Of a DNA stretch of 7,293 bases, positions 1 through 5,327 are shown in pieces. Below the pieces are notes generated by a model. That model saw nothing but the letters and a program-made list of their open reading frames with translations, searched no databases and was not told the DNA's origin. The stretch spans positions 1 to 7,293 of the forward strand of contig JAISTL010000340.1 in the NCBI GenBank assembly GCA_031272615.1, given 5' to 3'. The DNA is from Methylobacteriaceae bacterium. Its GTDB lineage: Bacteria > Pseudomonadota > Alphaproteobacteria > Rhizobiales > Beijerinckiaceae. How positions within the stretch are numbered: the first letter of the stretch is position 1; every line of letters begins with the position of its first letter. Position numbers and translations under genes: made by a program.

Positions 1-967
1 GATGCGCCTCAAGCAGGGCAAAGGCCAGCCGATCCGGGAGGACGGGCCGCCGAACCAGCTGCTGACCAAGCGGGGAACGCCGACCATGGGCGGGCTGATG
101 ATTCTCGCCGGGTTTCTCATCGCCGTGCTGCTGTGGGGCAATCTCACCAACCGCTATGTGTGGACGGTGCTGGCGGTGACGCTGCTGTTCGGCGCCATCG
201 GCTTCTATGATGACTATCTGAAGGTCTCGAAGCAGTCGCACAAGGGGTTTTCCAGCAAGGCGCGGGTCATTCTGGAACTGCTGGTTGCCGGCGGCGCGGT
301 GTATACCATCGCGCGCGTCTACGGCTCGCACCTGCCCGCCGCCCAGGTGGGCGAAGCGCTGCGTCTGGCCATGCCGTTCACCATGGCCACCATCCCTTTG
401 GGACTCATGTATTATGTGTTCACCACCATCGTCATCGTCGGCTCGGGCAACGCCGTCAATCTCACCGACGGGCTTGACGGGCTGGCCATCGTGCCGGTGA
501 TGATTGCCGCCGGAACCTTCGGGTTCATCTCCTACATCGTCGGCACGCCGTTGTTCGCCAATTATCTGCAGGTGCATCTGGTGTGGGGCGCGGCGGAGCT
601 GTCGGTGGTGTGCGGCGCCATGGTCGGCGCCGGGCTCGGTTTCCTGTGGTTCAACGCGCCGCCGGCACAGATTTTCATGGGCGACACCGGCTCGCTGGCG
701 TTGGGCGGGCTCATCGGCTCGGTGGCCGTGGCCGTGCGCCATGAGCTGGTTCTGGCGGTGGTCGGCGGCCTGTTCGTGCTCGAAGCGCTGTCGGTGATCA
801 TCCAGGTGATTTCCTACAAGCTGACAGGCAAGCGCGTGTTCAAGATGGCGCCCATCCACCACCATTTCGAGCTGCTGGGCTGGACGGAATCCCAGGTGGT
901 TATCCGCTTCTGGATCATCGCCTTCGTGCTGGCGCTGGTCGGCCTGTCAACCCTGAAACTGAGGTGA
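1..967 (+). CDS. mraY: Phospho-N-acetylmuramoyl-pentapeptide-transferase MraY (5' partial)
   Basis: MraY transfers phospho-MurNAc-pentapeptide from UDP to undecaprenyl phosphate at the inner membrane, making lipid I. The visible 321 residues (counted from the ATG at base 2) lack about 40 N-terminal residues of the usual ~360, so that ATG is an internal Met and the gene begins outside the window. Family signatures are present in order: GQPIREDGP near residue 8, the FYDDYLK acidic motif at 68-74, [10 protein letters not shown] at 153-162, [12 protein letters not shown] at 225-236, and the histidine motif MAPIHHHFE at 282-290. Several long hydrophobic segments fit the ten-helix membrane fold. 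The stop codon is four bases before murD, and the murD ribosome binding site overlaps the end of this gene, so the two are cotranscribed. Identity is secure; the wording is typical of Alphaproteobacteria. Confidence 0.98.
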   Translation, partial: MRLKQGKGQPIREDGPPNQLLTKRGTPTMGGLMILAGFLIAVLLWGNLTNRYVWTVLAVTLLFGAIGFYDDYLKVSKQSHKGFSSKARVILELLVAGGAVYTIARVYGSHLPAAQVGEALRLAMPFTMATIPLGLMYYVFTTIVIVGSGNAVNLTDGLDGLAIVPVMIAAGTFGFISYIVGTPLFANYLQVHLVWGAAELSVVCGAMVGAGLGFLWFNAPPAQIFMGDTGSLALGGLIGSVAVAVRHELVLAVVGGLFVLEALSVIIQVISYKLTGKRVFKMAPIHHHFELLGWTESQVVIRFWIIAFVLALVGLSTLKLR

Positions 968-971
968 GTTC

Positions 972-2351
972 ATGATTCCGGTCACAGTGTATTCCGGCAG
1001 GAAGGTGGCGCTGTTCGGGCTCGGCGGCTCCGGCACGGCGACGGCGCTGGCGCTGCGGGCGGGCGGCGCGGTGGTGGAGGCCTTCGACGACAACCCGGCC
1101 AAACTCCCTGAGGCGGAACGGCTGGGCATCACCATCCGCGACCTGAAACAGGCGGACTGGAGCGGTTACGCGGCGCTGATTCTCTCTCCCGGCGTGCCGT
1201 TCACCCACCCGGAGCCGCACTGGAGCGTGACGTTGGCCAGGGTGGCGCAGGTGGAGGTCATCGGCGACATCGAGCTGTTCTGCCGCCAACGGGCCCGTGA
1301 AGCGCCAAGCTGCGCCTTTGTCGCCGTCACCGGCACCAACGGCAAATCCACCACCACGGCGCTCACCGCCCACATTCTGGCCGGGGCCGGGTTCGATGTG
1401 CAAACCGGCGGCAATATCGGCAAACCGGTGCTGTCGCTGGCGCCGCTCACCCCGTCACGGGTGTATGTCATCGAGTGCTCGACGTTCCAGATTGATCTGG
1501 CCCCGTCGCTCGAAGCCAGCGTCGGCGTGCTGCTCAACCTGTCGCCGGATCATCTTGACCGCCACGGCGGCATGGAGCATTACGCCGCCCTGAAGGAGCG
1601 GCTGATTCAGGCCGCCGGGTTTGCCGTCATCGGCGACGACGACGAATTTTCCCGCGCCGTTGCCGAACGGCGGAAAGGCCCGTTCGTGCGGATTGCCGCC
1701 GCTCACGCGCCGCAGGGCGGAGGCGTGTATGCCGACGGTTCGCGGGTGCTGGAGCAGCGCGGCGACGGCGCGCCGGAACGTGTCGCGGACCTTGCGGGAA
1801 TCGCCTCACTCAGGGGCGCGCACAACGCCCAGAACGCCTGCGCGGCGGTGGCGACGGCGCGGCACTACGGTGTTGCCCCGAAGGTGATTGACGCGGCGCT
1901 CAAAACCTTCCCGGGCCTGGCGCACCGCATGGAGCAGGTCGGCGTGCTGGGGAGCACCATCTTCATCAACGATTCCAAGGCGACCAACGCGGATTCCACC
2001 GAGAAGGCGCTGCTGTCGTTCAGCAACATCTACTGGATTCTCGGCGGCAAGCCCAAGGCGGGGGGCATCACCAGCCTGGCGCCCCTGTTCCCCAAGGTGG
2101 TTAAGGCCTATCTCATCGGTCAGGCGACTGACGAATTCGCCGCGACACTCGACGGGCACGCGGTTTATGAAAAATGCGGCACGCTGGAAAACGCCCTGGA
2201 CGCCGCGATGCGCGACGCGACGCTGGAACCGGGGCGGGAAAACGTGGTGCTGCTGTCGCCGGCCTGCGCCTCCTATGACCAGTTCCCCAATTTCGAGGTG
2301 CGCGGCGACCGGTTCCGCGAGTTGGTGAGGCAAATCACGGGCGCAGCATGA
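972..2351 (+). CDS. murD: UDP-N-acetylmuramoyl-L-alanine--D-glutamate ligase MurD
   Basis: MurD is the cytoplasmic ATP-dependent Mur ligase that adds D-glutamate to UDP-MurNAc-L-alanine. It is 459 residues, normal for the family. A Rossmann-like N-terminal domain (VALFGLGGSGTATA, residues 12-25) is followed by the central ATPase domain with P-loop VTGTNGKST at 119-127, the ECSTFQID segment at 168-175, and DHLDRH at 193-198. GAHNAQN at 282-288 and HRME at 318-321 mark the junction with the C-terminal domain. That domain carries NDSKATN at 333-339, GGKPK at 358-362 and LLSPACASYDQF at 427-438. The ATG is preceded by GAGGTGA six bases upstream, which supports this start. The 3' end meets the convergent acetyltransferase with one base between the stop codons, whereas in related clusters ftsW normally follows directly. 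No terminator is visible at that junction. Confidence 0.99.
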   Translation: MIPVTVYSGRKVALFGLGGSGTATALALRAGGAVVEAFDDNPAKLPEAERLGITIRDLKQADWSGYAALILSPGVPFTHPEPHWSVTLARVAQVEVIGDIELFCRQRAREAPSCAFVAVTGTNGKSTTTALTAHILAGAGFDVQTGGNIGKPVLSLAPLTPSRVYVIECSTFQIDLAPSLEASVGVLLNLSPDHLDRHGGMEHYAALKERLIQAAGFAVIGDDDEFSRAVAERRKGPFVRIAAAHAPQGGGVYADGSRVLEQRGDGAPERVADLAGIASLRGAHNAQNACAAVATARHYGVAPKVIDAALKTFPGLAHRMEQVGVLGSTIFINDSKATNADSTEKALLSFSNIYWILGGKPKAGGITSLAPLFPKVVKAYLIGQATDEFAATLDGHAVYEKCGTLENALDAAMRDATLEPGRENVVLLSPACASYDQFPNFEVRGDRFRELVRQITGAA

Positions 2352-2352
2352 G

Positions 2353-2940
2353 TCAACCCGGGGCGTCCAGACTGCGGTTGAAGGCTTCCGCGTCCGCCTT
2401 GTCCAGGCTGTCGAACACCGGGTCATGCAAAAAACGCCCGCTCACCGCCGCGAGGGCGCCGTCAAACAGCGGCAGCGCCATGAAAGCCGGGAAGTTTTTG
2501 CCGTCGGCGGTGGTGATGCCGTAACGCGCGGCGTCGGCGAAGCCGAACCGCGGGTAATAATGTTCATGGCCGAACAGGATGACGGCGCGAAACCCCATGT
2601 CCCGCGCAATCCCCAACGTGCGCCTGACGAGCGCGCTTCCGACGCCCTGCCGCTGGTGGCGGGGCGCGATGCTGAGCGGCCCGAGTGTCAACGTTTCCCA
2701 CCCGGCGCCGCTGCGTCCGGCAACATGGCTGCGGCTGTACATGATGTTGCCGATGACGGCGCCCTCCCGCTCGGCGACGAAATCCAGCCCGGGAACAAAG
2801 GCCGCGACCGCGCGCAGCCTGCGGGCCAGCAGCGCCTCCTTACCGTCGGCGTGGGGCGCGTCCCTGAAGGCGTCGCGGGTGAGGCGCTCGACGGCGCGGT
2901 AATCCTCCGGCCGCTCGGGCCGCAGCACATCATCCGGCAT
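2353..2940 (-). CDS. GNAT family N-acetyltransferase, YhbS-like
   Basis: Predicted acetyl-CoA-dependent GNAT-fold acetyltransferase of 195 residues, resembling the YhbS type (COG3153). The acetyl-CoA-binding motif A is clear: LGPLSIAPRHQRQGVGSAL at residues 87-105, with the RQGVGS pyrophosphate loop at 97-102. The YYPRFGF segment at 128-134 is characteristic of the YhbS group. The substrate cannot be read from sequence. I chose the ATG at 2940 because GGAGG lies six bases upstream and the protein then opens with the usual LRPERPEDY strand; an upstream ATG at 2997 would add 19 residues without a binding site. A weak promoter, TTGCTC-17-TATGGG on the minus strand (2997-2969), would give a leader of about 20 bases. 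The gene sits against the direction of the cell-wall cluster, converging on murD, so it is probably an independent unit inserted there. Confidence 0.9.
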   Translation of the reverse strand: MPDDVLRPERPEDYRAVERLTRDAFRDAPHADGKEALLARRLRAVAAFVPGLDFVAEREGAVIGNIMYSRSHVAGRSGAGWETLTLGPLSIAPRHQRQGVGSALVRRTLGIARDMGFRAVILFGHEHYYPRFGFADAARYGITTADGKNFPAFMALPLFDGALAAVSGRFLHDPVFDSLDKADAEAFNRSLDAPG

Positions 2941-3030
2941 GGGAAACCTCCGGTGGAATTGCGCCCGTCCCATAGCAAAACCCGACGCGGGGAGCAACCG
3001 CCAGCGAGCTTACCAACAGCTCAAGGCCAA

Positions 3031-3067
3031 TAAAAAAAGCGAAGGCCCGTTCACCGGGTCCCTTCGC
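3031..3067 (-). terminator. Intrinsic (rho-independent) terminator, minus strand
   Basis: Read on the minus strand, a hairpin is followed directly by seven T residues (3038-3032). The stem pairs GCGAAGG with CCTTCGC (3039-3045 with 3061-3067) and CCCG with CGGG (3046-3049 with 3055-3058), with a five-base loop and a two-base bulge at 3059-3060. The T-run is only on the minus-strand side, so it ends transcripts entering from the small reverse gene at 3134-3256 and separates that gene from the acetyltransferase further along. It should not stop plus-strand transcription coming from murD. Confidence 0.85.
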
Positions 3068-3133
3068 CTGAATTGTCTCATCATCGTCCGGTTTTGCCGA
3101 TCCGGCCACGGCGCCGGAATGCGGCGGTTCGGT

Positions 3134-3256
3134 TCAACGGGCCGTCTTGCGGAGCACCTTGCGGATAAGCTTATGGAAAGCCCGATCCATCACAACCACG
3201 TCACGCCGCAAATCATCTCTCAAAAAGCCGTATTTCTTCTTGCCCTGTGTCTTCAT
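3134..3256 (-). CDS. Candidate small basic protein, 40 aa, unknown function
   Basis: I do not recognise this protein. The reading frame encodes 40 residues, starting MKTQGKKKYGFLRDD and ending RKVLRKTAR. It holds seven Lys and seven Arg against four Asp and no Glu, a net charge near +10. Residues 11-37 could form a basic amphipathic helix. There is no signal peptide, membrane segment or cysteine. Support for a real gene comes from a good Shine-Dalgarno sequence (GAGGT, six bases before the ATG) and an intrinsic terminator about 65 bases after the stop. It is divergent from ftsW and shares an AT-rich control region with it. Binding to nucleic acid or ribosomes would fit the charge, but that is only inference. 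The alternative is that the transcript is a small RNA and the frame is incidental. Confidence 0.55.
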   Translation of the reverse strand: MKTQGKKKYGFLRDDLRRDVVVMDRAFHKLIRKVLRKTAR

Positions 3257-3448
3257 GTCTCTACCTCAATCCTGCTTGCCGGAACCCCCGGCTTCCTCGA
3301 GCCTTCCGGGTCCAAATCCCGGCGCATCAATTTTGTGATTCTCTTTTACACTATTTTCGTGGGTTTTGTTATGCAAATTTGGAATACCTATCATTCGTTT
3401 TTGCAAGATTCGACTTTTGTTAACCTTTGAACGCTGTTTCTGGTTTTC

Positions 3449-3460
3449 GCCCCGCGGGGC
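3449..3460. repeat. 12-base perfect palindrome GCCCCGCGGGGC
   Basis: GCCCCGCGGGGC is its own reverse complement and stands out as an all-GC block inside AT-rich DNA upstream of the candidate ftsW promoter. It could be a dyad protein-binding site or a weak four-base-pair hairpin. A TTTTT run follows on the plus strand, but only after seven unpaired bases, so I do not call it a terminator. Confidence 0.4.
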
Positions 3461-3501
3461 TGTCCGGTTTTTACGTCTTGTTAAAAATACCGTGTTTTCC
3501 C

Positions 3502-3530
3502 TTGATATATTAACACTCGTTTAGCGTATT
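3502..3530 (+). promoter_or_regulatory. Candidate ftsW promoter with overlapping CtrA-like box
   Basis: TTGATA at 3502-3507 matches the -35 consensus at five of six positions. It is followed after 17 bases by CGTATT at 3525-3530, a weak -10 with three of six matches. Transcription would start near 3537, giving a leader of about 67 bases before the TTG start of ftsW. The spacer contains TTAACACTCGTTTAG (3510-3524), which fits TTAA-N7-TTAA, the binding pattern of the alphaproteobacterial cell-cycle regulator CtrA, at seven of eight fixed bases. Position and AT-richness support a promoter here; the exact boxes are uncertain. Confidence 0.4.
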
Positions 3531-3603
3531 CGGTGCATCATGGGTGACGGGTGCGGGTGGTGGTCCGCCGGCATCCGGTATCAGGCGTAGGGAATTCAAC
3601 ACG

Positions 3604-4731
3604 TTGACAGAAACACGGATCGAACGATCGGCGGTCGGCGACTGGTGGTGGAGCCTTGACCGCACCACGCTGGCGGCGCTGTCGATCCTCGCGTTTGCCG
3701 GGATCGTGTTTCTGATGGCCGGAAGCCCGGCGGTGGCGGCGCGTCTGCACTATTCCACCTTCCATTTCGTCTCGCGCCAGCTGGTGTTTCTGCTGCCGGC
3801 CTTCGCGGTGATGATGGCGATTTCCCTGCTGTCGCTGCGCATGATCCGCCGCCTGGCGCTCATCATCTATATTGTCAGTTTCATTCTCATTCTGCTGGCC
3901 TTTGAATACGGGCCGATGCTGAACGGCGCCCACCGCTGGCTCATGATCGGCGGCGTTTCCATCCAGCCGTCGGAATTCATCAAGCCGGCGTTTGTGGTGC
4001 TCACCGCCTGGGGGTTCGCCGAGGGGGCGCGGCGCACGGACATGCCCGGCTCCTTCCTGGCGTTGATTCTGCTGCCGCTGACCATCGTTCCGCTGGTGTT
4101 GCAGCCCGATTTCGGCCAGACCATGCTGCTCGCCGCCGTGTGGTGCTGCCTGGTGTTCACCGCCGGCCTGCACATTGTCTGGGTGCTGGGCTTGGGCGGC
4201 GCCGGCCTTGTCGGCGTTGCCGTCGCCTATGAGTTTCTGCCGCACGTGCAGGCGCGCATCGACCGGTTTCTCGATGCCTCGTCAGGCGGCAACTTCCAGG
4301 TGGATTCGGCGCTGCGCAGCTTTTCCGAGGGCAACTGGTTCGGCGTGGGGCTCGGCGAGGGCGTGGTCAAGCGCTATCTTCCCGACGGGCATACGGATTT
4401 CATCTTCGCCGTCATCGGCGAGGAATTCGGCGTGGTTGTCTGTCTCGCCCTGGTGGCGGTGTTCGCGTTCATCGTGCTGCGCGGCCTGGTGCTGGCGCGG
4501 AAGAGCGGCAACACGTTCTGCCGCCTGGCCGTCACCGGGCTGGTGACGCTGTTCGGCCTGCAGGCATGCATCAACATGATGGTCAACGTCCACCTGATGC
4601 CGGCCAAGGGCATGACGCTGCCGTTCATCTCCTACGGCGGCTCGTCGCTGCTTTCGCTTGCCATCGCCATGGGCTTTCTGCTGGCCCTCACCCGCCGCAG
4701 ACTGAGCCTGGAGCTCTACGGCGACGAGTGA
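3604..4731 (+). CDS. ftsW: SEDS peptidoglycan glycosyltransferase FtsW
   Basis: FtsW is the divisome lipid II polymerase of the SEDS family, working with a class B penicillin-binding protein at the septum. From the TTG at 3604 it is 375 residues, the usual length. Motifs include NGAHRWL at 107-113, QPSEFIKP at 121-128, QPDFGQ at 167-172, LPDGHTDFIFAVIGEEFG at 259-276 and PAKGMTLPFISYGGSS at 333-348. D265 in HTDF corresponds to the Asp regarded as catalytic in SEDS proteins. About ten hydrophobic segments are visible. I prefer the TTG start because AGGGA lies ten bases upstream and the protein then begins a few residues before RSAVGDWWWSLDR, as in alphaproteobacterial homologues. A GTG at 3544 would add 20 Gly-rich residues and has no binding site. 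The gene is separated from murD by opposite-strand genes, so it probably uses its own promoter. Confidence 0.98.
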   Translation: MTETRIERSAVGDWWWSLDRTTLAALSILAFAGIVFLMAGSPAVAARLHYSTFHFVSRQLVFLLPAFAVMMAISLLSLRMIRRLALIIYIVSFILILLAFEYGPMLNGAHRWLMIGGVSIQPSEFIKPAFVVLTAWGFAEGARRTDMPGSFLALILLPLTIVPLVLQPDFGQTMLLAAVWCCLVFTAGLHIVWVLGLGGAGLVGVAVAYEFLPHVQARIDRFLDASSGGNFQVDSALRSFSEGNWFGVGLGEGVVKRYLPDGHTDFIFAVIGEEFGVVVCLALVAVFAFIVLRGLVLARKSGNTFCRLAVTGLVTLFGLQACINMMVNVHLMPAKGMTLPFISYGGSSLLSLAIAMGFLLALTRRRLSLELYGDE

Positions 4732-4773
4732 ACCGGCCGCGGATTGTCTCATCCGACGATGCGCGCGGCCTCC

Positions 4774-4817
4774 GGTGGACGAGGGTGGACTTGGTGGACC
4801 GGGTGGACTTGGTGGAC
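4774..4817 (+). repeat. Left array: five GGTGGAC units at 9-base period
   Basis: GGTGGAC occurs at 4774, 4784, 4793, 4802 and 4811. The first interval is 10 bases and the others are 9. The two-base linkers in the 9-base part run TT, CG, TT. The array begins 42 bases after the ftsW stop and faces an inverted array of the same unit at 4961-5003. Confidence 0.9.
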
Positions 4818-4835
4818 GTGTTGCCGGCTTGCAGC

Positions 4836-4847
4836 CCCGGATCCGGG
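4836..4847. repeat. 12-base perfect palindrome CCCGGATCCGGG
   Basis: CCCGGATCCGGG is self-complementary and lies between the two inverted repeat arrays, 18 bases after the left one. It could form a short hairpin or be a dyad site; nothing else in the sequence assigns it a role. Confidence 0.45.
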
Positions 4848-4960
4848 ATACGGTTTACCCGTGCGCAAAACCGGAATCCACACTGTTTCCGGGTTCCTGC
4901 TGTGCACAAAACGGGGGTTTCGGTCTATCCCACAGTGTCCAGTTTTCGGGGTACAATTTA

Positions 4961-5003
4961 GTCCACCTAGTCCACCGTGTCCACCTAGTCCACCGTGTCC
5001 ACC
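4961..5003 (-). repeat. Right array: five GTCCACC units, inverted relative to the left array
   Basis: GTCCACC, the reverse complement of GGTGGAC, occurs at 4961, 4970, 4979, 4988 and 4997, a strict 9-base period. Linkers alternate TA, GT, TA, GT, so the array is really two copies of an 18-base unit plus one half. It is separated by 143 bases from the matching left array. The two could pair as an imperfect stem of about 43 base pairs in RNA or single-stranded DNA. Confidence 0.9.
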
Positions 5004-5037
5004 AAAAAGCCCGCGGATGGCGCGGCGGCGGCAATTT

Positions 5038-5100
5038 CCGGACATTCGCAAACGTTCCCGTGATTCGCCGGACATTCCTCATCGCCGCCGGAATGTGCCG
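5038..5100. repeat. CCGGACATTC direct repeat with overlapping hairpin
   Basis: CCGGACATTC occurs at 5038-5047 and again exactly 30 bases later at 5068-5077. The second copy also pairs with a following inverted segment: CATTCC (5073-5078) with GGAATG (5090-5095). Beyond a one-base bulge at 5097, C5069-A5072 extends the stem to ten pairs. No T-run follows, so it is not an intrinsic terminator. Confidence 0.45.
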
Positions 5101-5239
5101 CCGGGAAGGATGTTTGCCTTGCCTTTATCCACCCTGTCCACCGCAACCGCGCCGCCGCCCGCCTCACTCCCATTGACCGGAAAGCTTTTTTATTTCAATA
5201 AGGGAAGCGGAATTTCGCCGGCAGGTCTCATTGCCCGTT

Positions 5240-5268
5240 TTGACACCGGCGCGAACAACCGGAATTAT
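5240..5268 (+). promoter_or_regulatory. Predicted sigma70-type promoter for murG
   Basis: A perfect -35 box TTGACA (5240-5245) is followed after the ideal 17 bases by AATTAT (5263-5268), four of six matches to the -10 consensus. Transcription would start near 5275, giving a leader of about 53 bases to the murG ATG. It is the best promoter match I find in the window. It makes sense here, because the spacer separates murG-murC from ftsW. Confidence 0.6.
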
Positions 5269-5327
5269 CCATTTCCTTGCCGCCCGAAAAGGAATAAGAG
5301 GCGGCGGAACACGACCGGGAGACGATT

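Larger units (their letters stand above)
3257..3603. other. AT-rich divergent control region between the small reverse gene and ftsW
   Basis: This stretch of about 350 bases has no convincing gene on the plus strand or beyond the small gene on the minus strand. A hand count gives roughly 39% GC over 3321-3540, well below the GC-rich flanking genes. The part nearest the small gene (3278-3322) can fold into short hairpins. Two GATTC sites (3337-3341, 3407-3411) match the GANTC target of the alphaproteobacterial methylase CcrM. TTAA occurs at 3420, 3481 and 3510. A perfect 12-base palindrome lies at 3449-3460. A candidate ftsW promoter is at 3502-3530. The region must hold the promoters for both flanking genes, because the murD side is interrupted. 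Confidence 0.7.
4732..5327. other. Repeat-bearing intergenic spacer between ftsW and murG
   Basis: This spacer of nearly 600 bases has no believable gene; ftsW and murG are normally adjacent. The long open frames on both strands arise because a 9-base repeat keeps every frame open. In order it holds a 7-base-pair stem just after ftsW (4735-4741 with 4764-4770, 22-base loop, no T-run), five GGTGGAC units, a 12-base palindrome, a CCGGAA/TTCCGG dyad (4871-4892) and five GTCCACC units. After these come two CCGGACATTC copies with a hairpin, a degenerate repeat pair at 5127-5142, and a sigma70-like promoter before murG. No transposase, tRNA or CRISPR-type repeat is present. Confidence 0.75.

Noticed and set aside
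1806..2426. Open frame of 206 codons on the minus strand over murD
   Set aside because: It lies antisense to strongly conserved MurD motifs and has no family features; GC-rich DNA gives such shadow frames often.
2941..2997. Longer acetyltransferase start at 2997 (19 extra residues)
   Set aside because: No ribosome binding site is seen for it, while the ATG at 2940 has GGAGG at ideal spacing and the expected GNAT N-terminus.
3306..3330. Plus-strand tRNA T-arm look-alike: five-pair stem with the loop TCCAAAT, followed by CGCATCA
   Set aside because: The loop lacks T55, and there is no matching acceptor strand, D-arm or anticodon arm upstream, so neither a tRNA nor a tRNA-derived attachment site can be supported.
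2425..3430. Overlapping plus-strand open frames across the acetyltransferase and small gene
   Set aside because: They are antisense to the GNAT motifs and cross the terminator hairpin, with no recognisable domain.
3072..4753. ATTGTCTCATC at 3072-3082 and again at 4743-4753, as possible flanking repeats around ftsW
   Set aside because: An 11-base match is expected several times by chance in a window of this length, and nothing else links the two places.
4735..4770. Hairpin after the ftsW stop as an intrinsic terminator
   Set aside because: Seven base pairs with a 22-base loop and no T-run after it; too weak to call a terminator.
5173..5201. Second murG promoter candidate starting TTGACC at 5173
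   Set aside because: At normal spacing the -10 (CAATAA) matches poorly, and a better -10 needs a 15-base spacer. The promoter at 5240 is clearly better.
5125..5273. DnaA-box-like TTATCCACC (5125-5133) and TTATCCATT (5265-5273), as a possible origin
   Set aside because: Only two imperfect boxes, no AT-rich unwinding element or origin-linked genes; the first is part of the GTCCACC repeat family.
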